A DNA stretch of 64,000 bases from Lachnospiraceae bacterium (GTDB lineage: Bacteria; Bacillota; Clostridia; Lachnospirales; Lachnospiraceae): the NCBI GenBank assembly GCA_015057505.1, contig SVEG01000001.1:186001-250000 (forward strand). Direction: 5' to 3'. The notes below the pieces were generated by a model that worked only from the letters and a program-made list of their open reading frames with translations, was not told the origin of the DNA and ran no database searches. The position numbers and the translations under genes are program-made. This document shows, piece after piece, positions 1-7,713 of the stretch (position 1 is its first letter; every line of letters begins with the position of its first letter).

Positions 1-2
1 CT

Positions 3-62
3 TTTAGGGTCGATAATCCTGCTTCTGAGGATTTATTATTCCTAAAAAAATGGTTGAATTAA
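3..62 (+). CDS. possible C-terminal end of an upstream gene (partial)
   Basis: An open frame enters from the left edge and stops with TAA at 60-62, giving 19 residues ending in KKWLN. It is in the same direction as the next genes, so it may be the tail of the preceding gene. It is too short to identify, and an open stretch of this length can occur by chance. Confidence 0.25.
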   Translation, partial: FRVDNPASEDLLFLKKWLN

Positions 63-129
63 GAAAAAAAGAAATAATGAGTGAAGTTATATAAATAGCA
101 TTTAACATCCAATTTGCAGGAAAAAAACT

Positions 130-624
130 ATGAAAAAAATCATCGTAATCGGTTGCCCGGGAAGCGGCAAAAGTACTTTTTCGAGAGAACTACATAATAT
201 TACAGGCATTCCGCTTTTTCACTTGGATATGATGTATTGGAATGCAGACAGGACGATTGTGGAGAGGGATGTCTTTATGGACAGGCTGTCAAAGGCAATT
301 GGGACTAAGGAGTGGATAATAGACGGTAATTATGCCTCTACCATGGAACTGAGGTTACAGGCGTGTGACACATGCATTTTCCTGGATTATCCGGTGGAGA
401 CTTGCTTGGATGGTATTAAGGCCAGAAGGGGTAAGACGCGGGCAGATATGCCTTGGGTGGAGGCAGAGGATGAAGAAGATACGGAATTTATAGAGTTTAT
501 TAAGAACTACAATTCCGTTAACAGGCCGGCTGTGATAGAGTTACTTAAGAAGTATTCAGATAAGAACATTTTTGTGTTCAAAGGGCGAAATGAGGCAGAG
601 GAATTTTTGGCGAATATAAGGTAA
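130..624 (+). CDS. P-loop kinase, adenylate-kinase/FlaR-like
   Basis: A 164-residue cytoplasmic protein with a Walker A loop GCPGSGKST at residues 8-16, typical of the small kinases often labelled DNA topology modulation protein (FlaR-like). A charged segment around residues 98-118 sits where the lid of such kinases lies. The family probably phosphorylates a small molecule, but the substrate is unknown. The upstream Shine-Dalgarno (GGAAAA) is weak. It is the first complete gene of a same-strand strip of small accessory enzymes. The family call is good; the specific role cannot be read from the sequence. Confidence 0.75.
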   Translation: MKKIIVIGCPGSGKSTFSRELHNITGIPLFHLDMMYWNADRTIVERDVFMDRLSKAIGTKEWIIDGNYASTMELRLQACDTCIFLDYPVETCLDGIKARRGKTRADMPWVEAEDEEDTEFIEFIKNYNSVNRPAVIELLKKYSDKNIFVFKGRNEAEEFLANIR

Positions 625-709
625 ATAAATTTGCGGAAGTTATAAATGACTACAACAATTTGTTTTGTAAGATTTGTTTGAGGAGTAGGAAAAAAATTGC
701 AAAAAGCAG

Positions 710-738
710 TTGATAATTAAATTAAAATAACATATAAT
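710..738 (+). promoter_or_regulatory. promoter of the DUF3800-associated RNA
   Basis: TTGATA at 710-715 and TATAAT at 733-738 are separated by 17 bases. Transcription should start near 745, just before the structured RNA. Confidence 0.75.
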
Positions 739-744
739 ATATTT

Positions 745-839
745 ACAGATAAGAATCTGTTGCGTGAAGCGCATTAATATTCGGGCTGACCGAGAGGTCC
801 TGGTCCACCGGCTGGCGGGGATTTACCCCGCCATTTTTA
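745..839 (+). ncRNA. structured RNA upstream of the DUF3800 gene
   Basis: Between a good promoter and the DUF3800 start codon lies a GC-richer stretch in AT-rich surroundings. It contains small helices (CAGA/TCTG near 746-759; TGCG/CGCA near 761-774; GACC/GGTC at 788-805), then ACCGG (807-811). It ends with a perfect 8-bp stem TGGCGGGG/CCCCGCCA (813-833) followed by TTTTTAT, an intrinsic terminator. RNA motifs named after DUF3800 are known from comparative genomics and sit exactly here. I infer membership from position and architecture, not from a covariance search. It could be a free small RNA or a 5' leader that limits read-through into the next gene. Confidence 0.65.
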
Positions 840-859
840 TACATTGAAGGGGCGGCTTA

Positions 860-1537
860 ATGAGGGAAAAAGTACTTAGTGTTTTTATAGATGAATCAGG
901 AGATTTTGGAGAATACAATCCGGCATCACCTTATTACTATGTTGCAATGGTTTTACATAATCAGGAAGTTGATATTTCAAAGAACATTGAATCCTTAGAA
1001 AGACAGATAAGTAATTGGGGATATCCTGAGCATACGATTCATACAGGTCCGCTAATCAGGCGTGAAAGTGTTTATAAAAATGACTTAAGAGAACATAGAA
1101 AAGCTTTGTTTAACGCGTTGTATCATTTTACCCGTATGATAGATATTCAATACATATGCCCGATTATTAATCAAGGAGAGTGTTCAGAAAAATCGAAGTT
1201 AGCTTATACGGACAAACTGACAAAAGAGATTGCAAATCAGCTAAGGGTAAATTTCGAATATTTTTCTGCATTTGATAAGATTATAGTGTATTATGATTAC
1301 GGGCAGATTGAACTGGCACAGATATTAGTGTCTGTTTATAACACAATGTTTTCAAATGTTGAATTTAGAAAGATAGGGACTAATCAATATAAATTGTCCC
1401 AAGCCGCAGATTTAATTTGTACAGTAGAAGCAATTGCATATAAGAATGTTTTGACTAAATCGGAAAGTGAATTTTTTCATTCCAAGAATGAGTTTAAGAA
1501 AAATATATATAAAAATATTGTGAAGAAAAAACTGTAA
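860..1537 (+). CDS. DUF3800 domain protein
   Basis: A 225-residue soluble protein that starts with the DUF3800 signature: a hydrophobic strand running into DESGDFG (D11, E12), a second strand YYYVAMVL, an acidic YDYG segment in the middle, and a C-terminal Q-A-A-D-L helix. The spaced acidic residues recall RNase H-fold nucleases; that is inference and the biochemical role is unknown. The start follows GGGGCGG. It lies 21 bases behind the terminator of a structured RNA, a pairing seen repeatedly for this family, and 36 bases before the next gene. Confidence 0.85.
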   Translation: MREKVLSVFIDESGDFGEYNPASPYYYVAMVLHNQEVDISKNIESLERQISNWGYPEHTIHTGPLIRRESVYKNDLREHRKALFNALYHFTRMIDIQYICPIINQGECSEKSKLAYTDKLTKEIANQLRVNFEYFSAFDKIIVYYDYGQIELAQILVSVYNTMFSNVEFRKIGTNQYKLSQAADLICTVEAIAYKNVLTKSESEFFHSKNEFKKNIYKNIVKKKL

Positions 1538-1573
1538 GTAAAATTCAGATATTTTTTATAGAAGGAGACATAC

Positions 1574-2329
1574 ATGAATATCACGCAGACTTTTTATAAT
1601 AATTTGGCGACTCAATATGATAAGCTTTTTCTTGACTGGCAATCGACCACACATGAACAGGCAGTGATTTTAAACAAGCTTTTTGCGGATAATGGGTATG
1701 ATAATACCGCAAGGATTCTTGATTGCGCCTGCGGAATAGGGACGCAGTCTATCGGACTTGCAGCACTTGGATATCAGGTGACTGCTTCGGATATAAGTGA
1801 TGCAGAGATTGCAGAGGCAAAAAAGCGCGCTGCGAAGAATAATGTAAAGATTCTTTTTGAACATGCGGATTTTTGTGCTTTGTCGGAGACATTTTCTGAG
1901 AAATTCGACATAGTTATTGCGATGGATAATGCGTTGCCGCATATGCTCTCAGAGAGCGCGTTGGAGGCGGCCATAAAGAGTATTACAAACCAAATCGCTA
2001 CAGGCGGCATGTTTGTTGCAAGCATTAGAGATTACGATACGTTGCTTGCAGATAAACCACCGTATTCTCCGCCCTATATTCATAAGACTGACAAAGGGCA
2101 AAGAGTATCTTTTCAAACATGGGAATGGAACGATGATCATTACAAGCTTATCCAGTATATCATCGATGATGAGAAAACCTTGCAAATAAGCAAGTTCGAA
2201 TGTGAGTACAGAGCAACCCGCAGGGACGAGCTGACAAACTTACTTGCAGCTAACGGTTGCAGTAAGGTGGAGTGGAAGTTCCCGGAGGAAACGGGCTTTT
2301 ATCAGCCGATTGTAATTGCTAAAAAATAA
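1574..2329 (+). CDS. class I SAM-dependent methyltransferase
   Basis: A 251-residue methyltransferase. Motif I is ILDCACGIGTQSIGLAALG (about residues 48-66), followed by the acidic strand end VTASDISD that binds the ribose of S-adenosylmethionine and by IVIAMDNALPHM at motif IV. A C-terminal beta-rich part resembles ubiquinone-type small-molecule methyltransferases. Preceded by AGAAGGAG. The substrate is unknown. Confidence 0.85.
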   Translation: MNITQTFYNNLATQYDKLFLDWQSTTHEQAVILNKLFADNGYDNTARILDCACGIGTQSIGLAALGYQVTASDISDAEIAEAKKRAAKNNVKILFEHADFCALSETFSEKFDIVIAMDNALPHMLSESALEAAIKSITNQIATGGMFVASIRDYDTLLADKPPYSPPYIHKTDKGQRVSFQTWEWNDDHYKLIQYIIDDEKTLQISKFECEYRATRRDELTNLLAANGCSKVEWKFPEETGFYQPIVIAKK

Positions 2330-2345
2330 ATGAGGCAGTGTAGAC

Positions 2346-3023
2346 ATGCAAAAAACAGAAACAACAATTAATTTAGATGATTTCCCTAAGGAACTGCATT
2401 ACATATTTAAGGGCGCAAAAGTATACGACAGTAGCTCTAATCCGACCATGACCGTATTGTACAGTGACCTTGGATATTATGTTAAAATAGCAGAAAAGGA
2501 CAAGCTTAAGAAAGAAGCAGAAATGGCAACGCTTTTTGAAAATATGGGAATAGGAGCAGAGGTCGTTTCTTATATTTCCGATGATAAGGACTACATGGTT
2601 ACAAGGAGTGCCAAGGGAGCGGATGCGCTTGAGTTTTTAGATAATCCCAAGAAACTGTGTGAGGTTCTTGCGGAAGCGATGAAGTATCTCCATAGCAGGC
2701 CGATTAAAGATGTTCCGATTTCTTTGTGTATGGAAACTTACGCGAATGTAGAGAAGGGAAGCTGTTTAAAGCAGGATACATTTATACATGGTGATTTCTG
2801 CTTGCCGAATGTAATTTTGGATAACGGAGAATTCAGTTCGTTTATTGATGTGGGCTTGGCAGGAATCGGGGACAGGCATATAGATATTTACTGGGTGCTG
2901 TGGTCATTAAATTATAATCTGGGGACAGACAAATATACGGACTATTTTCTTGAGTTATACGGGAAAGAGAATGTGGATATGAATGTTCTTAAGATTGTGG
3001 CAGAGGTTGAAGCACAGGAGTAG
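2346..3023 (+). CDS. aminoglycoside phosphotransferase family protein, APH(3')-like, shortened
   Basis: A 225-residue kinase-fold protein. It keeps the catalytic HGDFCLPN motif (H148, D150, N155) and the metal-binding D168 in FIDVGLAGIGDRHIDI, both close to the classic APH(3') pattern. The N-terminal lobe, with YDSSSNPTMTVLYSDLGYYVKI, also matches. The stretch between the helix ending LHS (residue 117) and HGD is about 30 residues, where I recall about 65-70 in APH(3')-IIIa; this region helps bind the drug. It may therefore be a phosphotransferase with another substrate, or a weak resistance enzyme. Start chosen after GAGG. Confidence 0.75.
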   Translation: MQKTETTINLDDFPKELHYIFKGAKVYDSSSNPTMTVLYSDLGYYVKIAEKDKLKKEAEMATLFENMGIGAEVVSYISDDKDYMVTRSAKGADALEFLDNPKKLCEVLAEAMKYLHSRPIKDVPISLCMETYANVEKGSCLKQDTFIHGDFCLPNVILDNGEFSSFIDVGLAGIGDRHIDIYWVLWSLNYNLGTDKYTDYFLELYGKENVDMNVLKIVAEVEAQE

Positions 3024-3052
3024 ATGATTTCAGAGTTGGAGAGGTGTTTATT

Positions 3053-3535
3053 GTGATAAAAGAAGTTAATGAAAAAGATATTGTGGAATGTGTGAAAATT
3101 ATAAGAGAAAGTTTTTTCACAGTTGCAAATGAGTTTGGTTTTACTGCCGAAAATGCCCCGAGATTTACAGCGTTTGCGACGACCGAAGACAGATTAAAGT
3201 GGCATTTGCTCGGCGAACACAGACCGATGTATGCGTATTATGACAAAGGAGCCATCGTAGGATATTATTCGTTGTTATTACAAGATAATAACGAGTGCGA
3301 GTTAAATAACTTGTGCGTAATTCCTGCGTATAGGCATAAAGGAATTGGTGAAGAACTTTTAATGGATGCCTTTAAAGTAGCGAAGGAATCAGGTTGTGTA
3401 AAGGTAAATATAGGCATTGTTGAAGAAAATCAAGTATTAAGAAAGTGGTACGAAAAGTTTGGTTTTATACATGTCGGTACACAAAAATTTGATTTCTTTC
3501 CGTTTACATGTGGGTATATGGAGAAGAATTTGTAG
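3053..3535 (+). CDS. GNAT family N-acetyltransferase
   Basis: A 160-residue acetyltransferase with the acetyl-CoA loop Y-R-H-K-G-I-G-E-E-L-L (motif A) and the closing strand WYEKFGFIHVGTQKF. GTG at 3053 is preferred over the in-frame GTG at 3044, because the Shine-Dalgarno GGAGAGG (3038-3044) then sits 8 bases upstream. The substrate is unknown. It is followed closely by a second GNAT gene. Confidence 0.85.
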   Translation: MIKEVNEKDIVECVKIIRESFFTVANEFGFTAENAPRFTAFATTEDRLKWHLLGEHRPMYAYYDKGAIVGYYSLLLQDNNECELNNLCVIPAYRHKGIGEELLMDAFKVAKESGCVKVNIGIVEENQVLRKWYEKFGFIHVGTQKFDFFPFTCGYMEKNL

Positions 3536-3570
3536 GAAGTTGCAAGACGACTTTAAAGGAGAGTAAGATT

Positions 3571-4005
3571 ATGACTTATACGATAAATGAAGAAAGATTA
3601 ACAGCTAACGAATATATTGATTTTTTGAAAAAGACAGATTTGGGGTCGCAGTATCCTAAGGAAAGATTTGAAGAACGAATAAATACATTGGTAAATAAAG
3701 CATCTATTAGTCTGGTTGCGAGGAATCAAGACAAGGAAATAGTAGGTGTTTGCTTCGGTATTACAGACTTCGCATATTGGCTTTTTATCACTGATTTAGG
3801 TGTTGTTCGTAAATGTGTCGGCAAAGGTATTGGAACAGCATTGGTTAAAAAGTTACACGAGTTGGCAGGTGGGATTGAAAACATAATTATGTACACTTGC
3901 GTTAATGAAAACGCTATCCCTTTTTATGAGAAAATCGGGATGACAAAGCCGAATGATGTTATGGTTTATAATCATGTGGAATGGACGGATTTTACGGTTG
4001 AATAG
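3571..4005 (+). CDS. GNAT family N-acetyltransferase
   Basis: A 144-residue acetyltransferase with motif A RKCVGKGIGTALVKKL and the C-terminal strand-turn NENAIPFYEKIGM. The start at 3571 follows AAAGGAGAG; the open frame extends upstream into the previous gene but has no ribosome site there. The substrate cannot be deduced. Confidence 0.85.
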   Translation: MTYTINEERLTANEYIDFLKKTDLGSQYPKERFEERINTLVNKASISLVARNQDKEIVGVCFGITDFAYWLFITDLGVVRKCVGKGIGTALVKKLHELAGGIENIIMYTCVNENAIPFYEKIGMTKPNDVMVYNHVEWTDFTVE

Positions 4006-4038
4006 TTTGAGAAAGTTAGATTTACAGAGGGAAGAAAT

Positions 4039-4644
4039 ATGTGGGTGTCAAAAATAACAGAAGAAGATTTAACCGATGAAATAATAGACAGGTTGCTGTT
4101 TGAAGGTTTAGAAGATACCGGAGAAAGTGTTGATTGTATTATCGTTTTGGGAAGTATAAAGGCAACTAAATATAGAGTTCCCATAGCGGTAGATGTGTAT
4201 AAGTCAGGTAGAGCCAATAAAATAATGCTATGTGGCGGAGCATTAAGAGATTTCCCGGAAGGCAAATTTATTGAAGCTGAGCATATGTATAAAAGAGTTT
4301 TGGAACTGGGCGTGCCGCAGGGAAATATTATCGTAGAAAACACATCTAAAAGTACAGTTGAGAATATTCTTTGTGCATTGGTAGAATTGCAACGTGCGTT
4401 TTGGTTGAATAAAGTTAGTAAGGTGTTATTGGTAACGGCAACCTATCATATGAGACGCAGTATGGCGATTGCAAGATATTTGTTTCCGACACACATAGAT
4501 ATAATTCCTTGTCCAGCAGATGATGATAATACAAACCGAAATAATTGGATGAAGACAGATAAAGGTGTTGAAAGAGCACGGGGAGAGGCATTAAATATTA
4601 TTAGGTGTGTAAATAACGGGGTGATTCCGGATTTTGAAATATAG
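4039..4644 (+). CDS. YdcF/SanA/ElyC-like DUF218 protein
   Basis: A 201-residue protein with the DUF218 pattern: DCIIVLGS at the start of the fold, ANKIMLCGGA, the conserved ENTSKSTVENI segment, and VLLVTATYHMRRSMAIAR. Relatives in other bacteria are envelope-linked and bind nucleotide-like ligands. This copy has no obvious membrane segment, so it is probably a soluble YdcF-type member. It lies in the strip of small enzymes with its own ribosome site, GAGGGAAG. Confidence 0.8.
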   Translation: MWVSKITEEDLTDEIIDRLLFEGLEDTGESVDCIIVLGSIKATKYRVPIAVDVYKSGRANKIMLCGGALRDFPEGKFIEAEHMYKRVLELGVPQGNIIVENTSKSTVENILCALVELQRAFWLNKVSKVLLVTATYHMRRSMAIARYLFPTHIDIIPCPADDDNTNRNNWMKTDKGVERARGEALNIIRCVNNGVIPDFEI

Positions 4645-4668
4645 ATTTGTTTTATGGAGGCAGCAAGC

Positions 4669-5181
4669 ATGGAAATTTGGGATTTGTATAATTTAGAAAG
4701 AGGAATTATAGGAGAACATATTCGTGGTACGGAATTGCCGGAAGACGGATTTCATCTTGTTGTGCATGTATGGATTAAGAACAGTGAAGGCAAATATTTG
4801 ATGACACAACGGTCGGCCAATAAACTAACATTTCCGATGAAATGGGAGTGTGTTGGGGGTAGTGTTTTAAAAGGTGAAAGTAGTATACATGGTGCGATAC
4901 GTGAGGTAAAAGAGGAAGTTGGAATTATTTTATCAGCGGAGGATGGAGAACTCTTATTTACAAAAATCCGTAAAACAATCAACGGAAAACGGTATAACGA
5001 TATAGTTGATGTTTGGCGTTTTTATTATGATGGTGAAGTTTTGTTAAAAAATGCAACAACGGATGAAGTGGCACAAAGTAAATGGATGAGTAGAGATGAA
5101 ATAGAACAACTTCGTCAGGAAGATAAGCTGGTTTATTCAATTAAGGATTTAGATTATTTTTTTGATGAGATGGATAAATAA
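4669..5181 (+). CDS. Nudix hydrolase, isopentenyl-isomerase/YfcD-like
   Basis: A 170-residue Nudix protein. The box G-x5-E-x7-REVKEEVGI is complete, with all metal-binding glutamates. The N-terminal WDLYNLERG... HLVVHVWIKN layout resembles the YfcD/isopentenyl diphosphate isomerase-like group. ATG at 4669 is preferred over 4654, because GGAGG (4656-4660) then lies 8 bases upstream. The substrate is not predictable. Confidence 0.85.
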   Translation: MEIWDLYNLERGIIGEHIRGTELPEDGFHLVVHVWIKNSEGKYLMTQRSANKLTFPMKWECVGGSVLKGESSIHGAIREVKEEVGIILSAEDGELLFTKIRKTINGKRYNDIVDVWRFYYDGEVLLKNATTDEVAQSKWMSRDEIEQLRQEDKLVYSIKDLDYFFDEMDK

Positions 5182-5224
5182 ATGTGAATGTAGAATGTAA
5201 TTGATAACGTAATGGAGGACGATC

Positions 5225-5680
5225 ATGCGTAGCAGAAGTTTGGCTTTAGTTGTACGTGAAGGAAAAATCCTTATGATACAAACCTATAGATTTAACAGAT
5301 ATATTTTTGAACTTCCGGGAGGCGGAGTTGAGGCGGGTGAAACACCTGAGGAAGCGGCAATAAGAGAGCTAAAGGAAGAATGCGGGCTGGATGGTAAAAT
5401 TAACAGACCTTTAAATATAACACATCGCAAGAATGGAGATACGGAGTATGTATTTTTGGTTGATGTTTCGGCAGAGCAGGAGCCAATCGTAGGATATGAT
5501 CCTGAAGTCCCCGAAGGAGAAGAACAGGCAATTAAGAATGTATGTTGGAAGACTTTTAACGAACTTAGTGAAAAAGACAGAGCTTTTTTGTGGTCGTATG
5601 GATTATTGCAGGTTGATGGTTTCTATGAGCTTGCACTTGGTTGGGGAGATGAAATAAGTTATCCGACGGGGAACAAATAA
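5225..5680 (+). CDS. Nudix hydrolase, ADP-ribose pyrophosphatase-like
   Basis: A 151-residue Nudix protein with an intact box GGGVEAGETPEEAAIRELKEECGL. The compact domain and the sequence before the box resemble ADP-ribose/nucleoside-diphosphate-sugar hydrolases. It is preceded by GGAGG. It is the second Nudix gene in a row and only distantly similar to the first, so not a recent duplication. Confidence 0.85.
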   Translation: MRSRSLALVVREGKILMIQTYRFNRYIFELPGGGVEAGETPEEAAIRELKEECGLDGKINRPLNITHRKNGDTEYVFLVDVSAEQEPIVGYDPEVPEGEEQAIKNVCWKTFNELSEKDRAFLWSYGLLQVDGFYELALGWGDEISYPTGNK

Positions 5681-5706
5681 TAAAGCAGTTTTGTAGGAGG
5701 AGTTTT

Positions 5707-6537
5707 ATGCCTAACATTATAGAGATAACAAACTTTGAAGCACCGGAGCTTGATGTGTATGCAAGGCTTTCGGAGGTGCAGTTGCTTCGATACTACGAGC
5801 CGAAATGTGGACTTTTTATTACGGAGAGTGCGAAGGTTATTGGGAGAGCACTTGATGCAGGCTATGAGCCGATATCTTTTTTGGCGGAGCGTAAGCAGAT
5901 AGATGGCGAGGCGGGAGAAGTTATAGCGCGCTGTGGTGAAATTCCTGTGTATACGGCGAATTTTGAGGTGTTAACCAAGCTTACGGGCTATAATTTGACC
6001 AGAGGCGCATTATGTGTTATGCGTCGTAAGGAGATGCCCGATGTCCGCAAAATATGCGAGGGTGCGCGTCGCATTGCCATCCTTGAAAATGTTGTAAATC
6101 CTACAAATGTAGGTGCGATTTTTCGCTCGGCAGCAGCGCTTAATATGGATGCGGTTTTACTTACTTCGGCATGTAGTGATCCGTTGTATCGTCGTGCGGC
6201 AAGAGTCAGTATGGGTACAGTTTTTCAGGTGCCGTGGACATGGATTGGCGGTCGTGGATGTGAGTGGTCCGGACAGGGTATGGAGCTTCTTCACGAGATG
6301 GGATTTAAGACGGCTGCAATGGCACTTTGCGATAATTCATTAAATATTGATGCGCCGGAGCTTATGGCAGAGGAAAAGCTTGCAATAGTACTTGGTACGG
6401 AGGGCGAAGGTCTGATGCCTAAGACGATTGAGTCGTGTGATTATACGGTGCGTATACCGATGTCGCATGGAGTGGATTCCTTGAATGTTGCCGCAGCAAG
6501 CGCGGTTGCGTTTTGGCAGTTGGGACAAAGGAAATAA
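5707..6537 (+). CDS. SpoU/TrmH-family RNA 2'-O-methyltransferase
   Basis: A 276-residue protein of the knotted SPOUT fold. It has an N-terminal substrate-binding domain, then motif 1 NVVNPTNVGAIFRSAAAL, motif 2 LAIVLGTEGEGL and motif 3 IPMSHGVDSLNVAAASAVAFWQL. It should methylate a ribose in tRNA or rRNA; the exact position cannot be told. It starts after AGGAGGAG. Base composition and codon use look more like the core genes than like the neighbouring small cargo. Confidence 0.9.
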   Translation: MPNIIEITNFEAPELDVYARLSEVQLLRYYEPKCGLFITESAKVIGRALDAGYEPISFLAERKQIDGEAGEVIARCGEIPVYTANFEVLTKLTGYNLTRGALCVMRRKEMPDVRKICEGARRIAILENVVNPTNVGAIFRSAAALNMDAVLLTSACSDPLYRRAARVSMGTVFQVPWTWIGGRGCEWSGQGMELLHEMGFKTAAMALCDNSLNIDAPELMAEEKLAIVLGTEGEGLMPKTIESCDYTVRIPMSHGVDSLNVAAASAVAFWQLGQRK

Positions 6538-6560
6538 TTTTTTGCAGAGGAGTGATTGCT

Positions 6561-6746
6561 ATGGCACAGGCGATTAATTCTAATATGGATGAAGAATTAA
6601 AGATGAACATGGAAAAAGGCGTTTTGTTTGATGCGTCTGTTGATCTGTTTTATTCAGAGAGTAATATAGCATATCTTAAAAAGGTTGTTGAAGATATTGA
6701 GAACGGAAAAGCTGTTCTTGCAGAACATGAATTGATTGGAGAGTAG
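6561..6746 (+). pseudogene. internally deleted RelB/DinJ-type antitoxin remnant
   Basis: A 61-residue frame with a good ribosome site (AGAGGAGTGAT). It begins like a DinJ/RelB antitoxin (MDEELK) and ends like one (DLFYSESNIAYLKKVVEDIE... AEHELIGE). The ribbon-helix-helix dimerisation region expected between them, around TTAFNIF..., is missing; the frame jumps from KMNMEK to GVLFDASVD. No YafQ/RelE toxin gene follows; the next gene is a GNAT. The best reading is a decayed antitoxin. It might still be translated and could in principle bind a toxin through its intact C-terminus. Confidence 0.65.
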
Positions 6747-6749
6747 TGA

Positions 6750-7580
6750 ATGAAAATTTGTAAAATTAATAATTCATCACAATATTTATCGATGATTGAT
6801 ATTAATGATGCTGATATAGAATTTTATAATGATGTATTAGAAAATAGTGAGGACATGTATGCTATATACTATGATGACAATATTGTTGGTTTAGCAAATG
6901 TCATTTGCGATGTATGTGGGTTTCTATACATATATATTTTTCTTCAAAATAGGAATAAAGGTTTTGGTAAAGCCGCAGTTAAATTATTAGAGGAACAGAT
7001 GAGTTCGTCAAAACTGAGAGATATTGCGACCTGTTATTTAAGTAATAACAAAAATGCATATAAATTTGCAACTGCATGTGGTTATGTTAAAGAGTTTGCT
7101 TCTGTTTATATGAAATTTTGTGGTTCTGCGTTTGAAAATATAACACTGCCTATACGTCAATATAGAGATGAAGATTATGAAGAAGCACAATTAATAACTG
7201 CAGAAGCTTTTCATAAGATGCGTCTTGAAACAGGATACTTTCCAAATTCTTTGCCTGAAAGACCAAGCGTAGAGATGAGAAAGTTTTGGAATGATACCGC
7301 AGAGGAACGATATGTATATATTTTTGACAATGAAATTATTGGTTATGGTCATATAGACGGTGATGAATTATCTGAGGTGTCAATAAAAATTACTCATCAG
7401 GGTAAAGGGTTCGGAACACAATTTATCAAATTTTTAATAAATAGACTTCTGGAAAAAGGATATAGCGAACCGTATTTATACTGTATAGTAGGAAATAAAG
7501 CTCGCAATTTGTATGAGGCACTTGGGTTTAAAGAGGTTTGTTGTAACGAATATGCTAAAAAGAAAATGAATAATTTGTAG
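6750..7580 (+). CDS. tandem-GNAT acetyltransferase
   Basis: A 276-residue protein with two GNAT domains. The N-terminal one carries NRNKGFGKAAVKLLEEQ and ends near residue 125. The C-terminal one carries THQGKGFGTQFIKFLINRL and NKARNLYEALGFKEV. In such pairs one domain is often inactive; here both keep a G-x-G loop. The start codon lies 3 bases after the antitoxin remnant's stop, and GGAGAG inside that frame serves as ribosome site, so the two are cotranslated. The substrate is unknown. Confidence 0.8.
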   Translation: MKICKINNSSQYLSMIDINDADIEFYNDVLENSEDMYAIYYDDNIVGLANVICDVCGFLYIYIFLQNRNKGFGKAAVKLLEEQMSSSKLRDIATCYLSNNKNAYKFATACGYVKEFASVYMKFCGSAFENITLPIRQYRDEDYEEAQLITAEAFHKMRLETGYFPNSLPERPSVEMRKFWNDTAEERYVYIFDNEIIGYGHIDGDELSEVSIKITHQGKGFGTQFIKFLINRLLEKGYSEPYLYCIVGNKARNLYEALGFKEVCCNEYAKKKMNNL

Positions 7581-7642
7581 AAATATTTTTGCGTTTTAAA
7601 CGCAACGACGAATTTTTCAACCAACATTAAACGATGCGGTTC

Positions 7643-7692
7643 TTGCAACAATCTGTAATTATGGTAAAATTTTGTTAGAACAAGAGCTTGTT
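7643..7692 (+). promoter_or_regulatory. promoter with operator-like dyad before an XRE regulator gene
   Basis: TTGCAA (7643-7648) and TAAAAT (7665-7670) with a 16-base spacer give a start near 7677. A dyad AACAAG-AG-CTTGTT (7679-7692) follows at once, well placed for autorepression. A second TTGTTA-17-TATAAT pair (7672-7700) would start inside the ribosome site and is less likely. Confidence 0.5.
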
Positions 7693-7713
7693 ACTATAAT
7701 TCGGAGGTTTCTT

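Noticed and set aside
7589..7606. Palindrome TTGCGTTT-T-AAACGCAA after the tandem GNAT gene
   Set aside because: Short, AT-rich and without a T-run; too weak to call a terminator or operator.
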